Source: Dendrophyllia cribrosa (lineage: Eukaryota; Cnidaria; Anthozoa; Scleractinia; Dendrophylliidae). From it: a stretch of DNA of 64,000 nucleotides. Below, piece by piece: positions 63,028-64,000 of the stretch. The notes beneath the pieces are model-generated. The model did not search any database. It was not told where the DNA came from and saw only the letters and a program-made list of their open reading frames with translations. Every line of letters begins with the position of its first letter. Position 1 is the first letter of the stretch. The position numbers and the translations under genes are program-made. Location: contig JAJLRJ010000009.1 in assembly GCA_024195265.1 (NCBI GenBank), forward strand, positions 33,954,637 through 34,018,636, read 5' to 3'.

Positions 63028-63744
63028 GGTTACCGTGTACCTTCGGGGGTGTCTCCAGTATAACAGCTCTAGCGTCTTAAGATTACACTTAATATACCTA
63101 AACCCAGATATCAAATTAAAGCTTATAGAGCTGGCTATCGAAATATGGAAACCATTTGGTAATAAAATGAATTGTCCAATTTTTTACGACGTCTAAATTC
63201 GAACGTCCGAATCAGCTTTAAAACGCTATAACTCAAAGTGATTATTGTATTTTGCTAATTTGATTTGTTCTCGGGTTTCCAGACACGAAGCGCTAAAAAA
63301 AACGTGTCGGCGATTTCCCATATTCAATGGCAGTGAAAAGTTACAGAATATTTTCGAAAAAAGGAGAAAAAAAAATGGAGTGATCGCACGGAAATGGCTC
63401 TTGACGAAAACGTTTTCGGAAATAAGAAATTCGCCGACACGTTTTTGTTGATTATATGTCAGCATAGCTTCTGTCCAAATTTGAGGAAAATCGAACAAAT
63501 TCTCTTTGAGTTGTAGCTCTTTAAAGTGTCCCCTACAAACGAAAAATAAACTTTGAGAAAATAGCGCTTAGAAAAACATATCGCTTCATAAACAAACTCC
63601 GCCCACAAAAGTTATACCGTCATTTCTCCGTCAATTTTCACTATTTTTCGATATTTTTTTTTGGATGAAAGTTCATTCTGTAAACTTTATTTTGACGCCA
63701 AAAAAAATTTCAATAAATTTTCGATCTGAAGGTACACGGTAACC
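63028..63744. mobile_element. 717-bp TTAA element (GGTTACCGTGTACC ends)
   Basis: The ends GGTTACCGTGTACCTTC and its inverse GAAGGTACACGGTAACC are exact, with TTAA on both sides (63024-63027, 63745-63748). The uninterrupted site is kept in copies 1-3 ('actgtcatttgagtatg'). No domain in the ORFs. Confidence 0.88.
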
Positions 63745-63775
63745 TTAAGTATGCTGCAATCAGTTAAATTATCTT

Positions 63776-63905
63776 AGACTACAAGCAGTCACTCTTTCCC
63801 AGCTTAGTCCGTCAAGCGAGAAACGAAAAAACATTGGCGAGCGGAAAATGACCGCGCGTTCTCGCTCGACGGACTGAGCTGGGAAAAAGGGACTGCTCGT
63901 AGTCT
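63776..63905. mobile_element. 130-bp hairpin with 10-bp target duplication
   Basis: The ends AGACTAC and GTAGTCT continue through AGCAGTC and CCCAGCT arms. AAATTATCTT flanks both sides exactly (63766-63775, 63906-63915). A 9-10 bp duplication is typical of Mutator-like elements. Confidence 0.85.
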
Positions 63906-64000
63906 AAATTATCTTGTCTGTATGAAGTTCTTTCTAAATTCATTCATTTTTTACTCCGCGATTTTTTGCGTCTCTTCCTCTGCTTCTTCGACAGGGTGTT

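Larger units (their letters stand above)
62041..63920. repeat. 3' flank of a fourth TIR gene (repeat 'T', copy 4)
   Basis: From 62095 the T block runs in order ('gttgagaaacaactgtcgt', 'taccgaagcacc', 'gaatagatattctatttac', TGTATGAAGTTCTTTCTAAA) with insertions at 62200-62500, 63028-63744 and 63776-63905. In copies 1-3 the TIR stop codon lies about 280 bp after the last landmark, which here falls beyond 64000. Confidence 0.75.

Overview
The window is eukaryotic, animal-type DNA, AT-rich and repeat-dense, with spliced genes. I read it as a cnidarian, probably an anthozoan such as a stony coral. The reasons are the expanded TIR-domain genes, a spliced Raptor gene, an SLC32-like transporter pair, and very many short hairpin transposons of the kind these genomes carry. 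The species cannot be named from the sequence alone.

Layout. The left edge holds the first two coding exons of RPTOR (Raptor, mTORC1) on the minus strand (2072-2427). Most of the rest is a decayed tandem array built from a recurring unit: an intronless SLC32/VGAT-like transporter on the plus strand facing an intronless ARM-TIR-SAM gene on the minus strand. Three full TIR genes are present (6431-8539, 17368-19473, 42089-44197). A fourth copy of their 3' flank runs to the right edge, so a fourth gene probably lies just outside. Transporters are complete at 29780-31096 and 54958-56274. One survives only as an 84-bp scrap (9447-9530) and another only as its 3' flank (about 40127-40620). Shared flanks, two arrays of one 43-bp repeat (4 and 10 copies) and duplicated 5' exon-like segments tie the units together.

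Mobile DNA. Because the units are paralogous, several insertions can be compared with an empty site elsewhere in the window, which gives their boundaries and target duplications. They include TTAA-flanked elements (16175, 56310, 58146, 61054, 63028 and one of 6.1 kb at 9819-15901), 3-bp TTA elements (4117, 23999), a TA element (19546), a hAT inserted into the transposase of another hAT, both with 5-bp duplications, and a Mutator-like hairpin with a 10-bp duplication (63776). Three inverted-repeat elements carry non-transposase ORFs: an MBD-like protein (15099-15410), a chromo-barrel-like protein plus a spliced secreted protein (33630-36049), and a membrane protein between arms of AATCGAAC repeats (25493-26674).

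Other genes. A cysteine-rich 'CRICRCSF' ORF faces a frameshifted RecQ-like helicase fragment near 48 kb. A tRNA-His-like gene lies at 49182, three tandem tRNA-Arg-like genes sit inside a hairpin unit at 50.5-51.2 kb, and tRNA-like inverted pairs lie near 22.5 kb.

Function. The three TIR proteins keep an N-myristoylation signal, armadillo repeats, a TIR domain with the expected catalytic glutamate and a C-terminal SAM-like domain. This resembles SARM1 with the modules reordered and suggests membrane-tethered NAD-cleaving or innate-immune signalling proteins. Their sequence is mosaic, which points to gene conversion. No pathway linking TIR protein and transporter is shown; only their repeated convergent pairing is.
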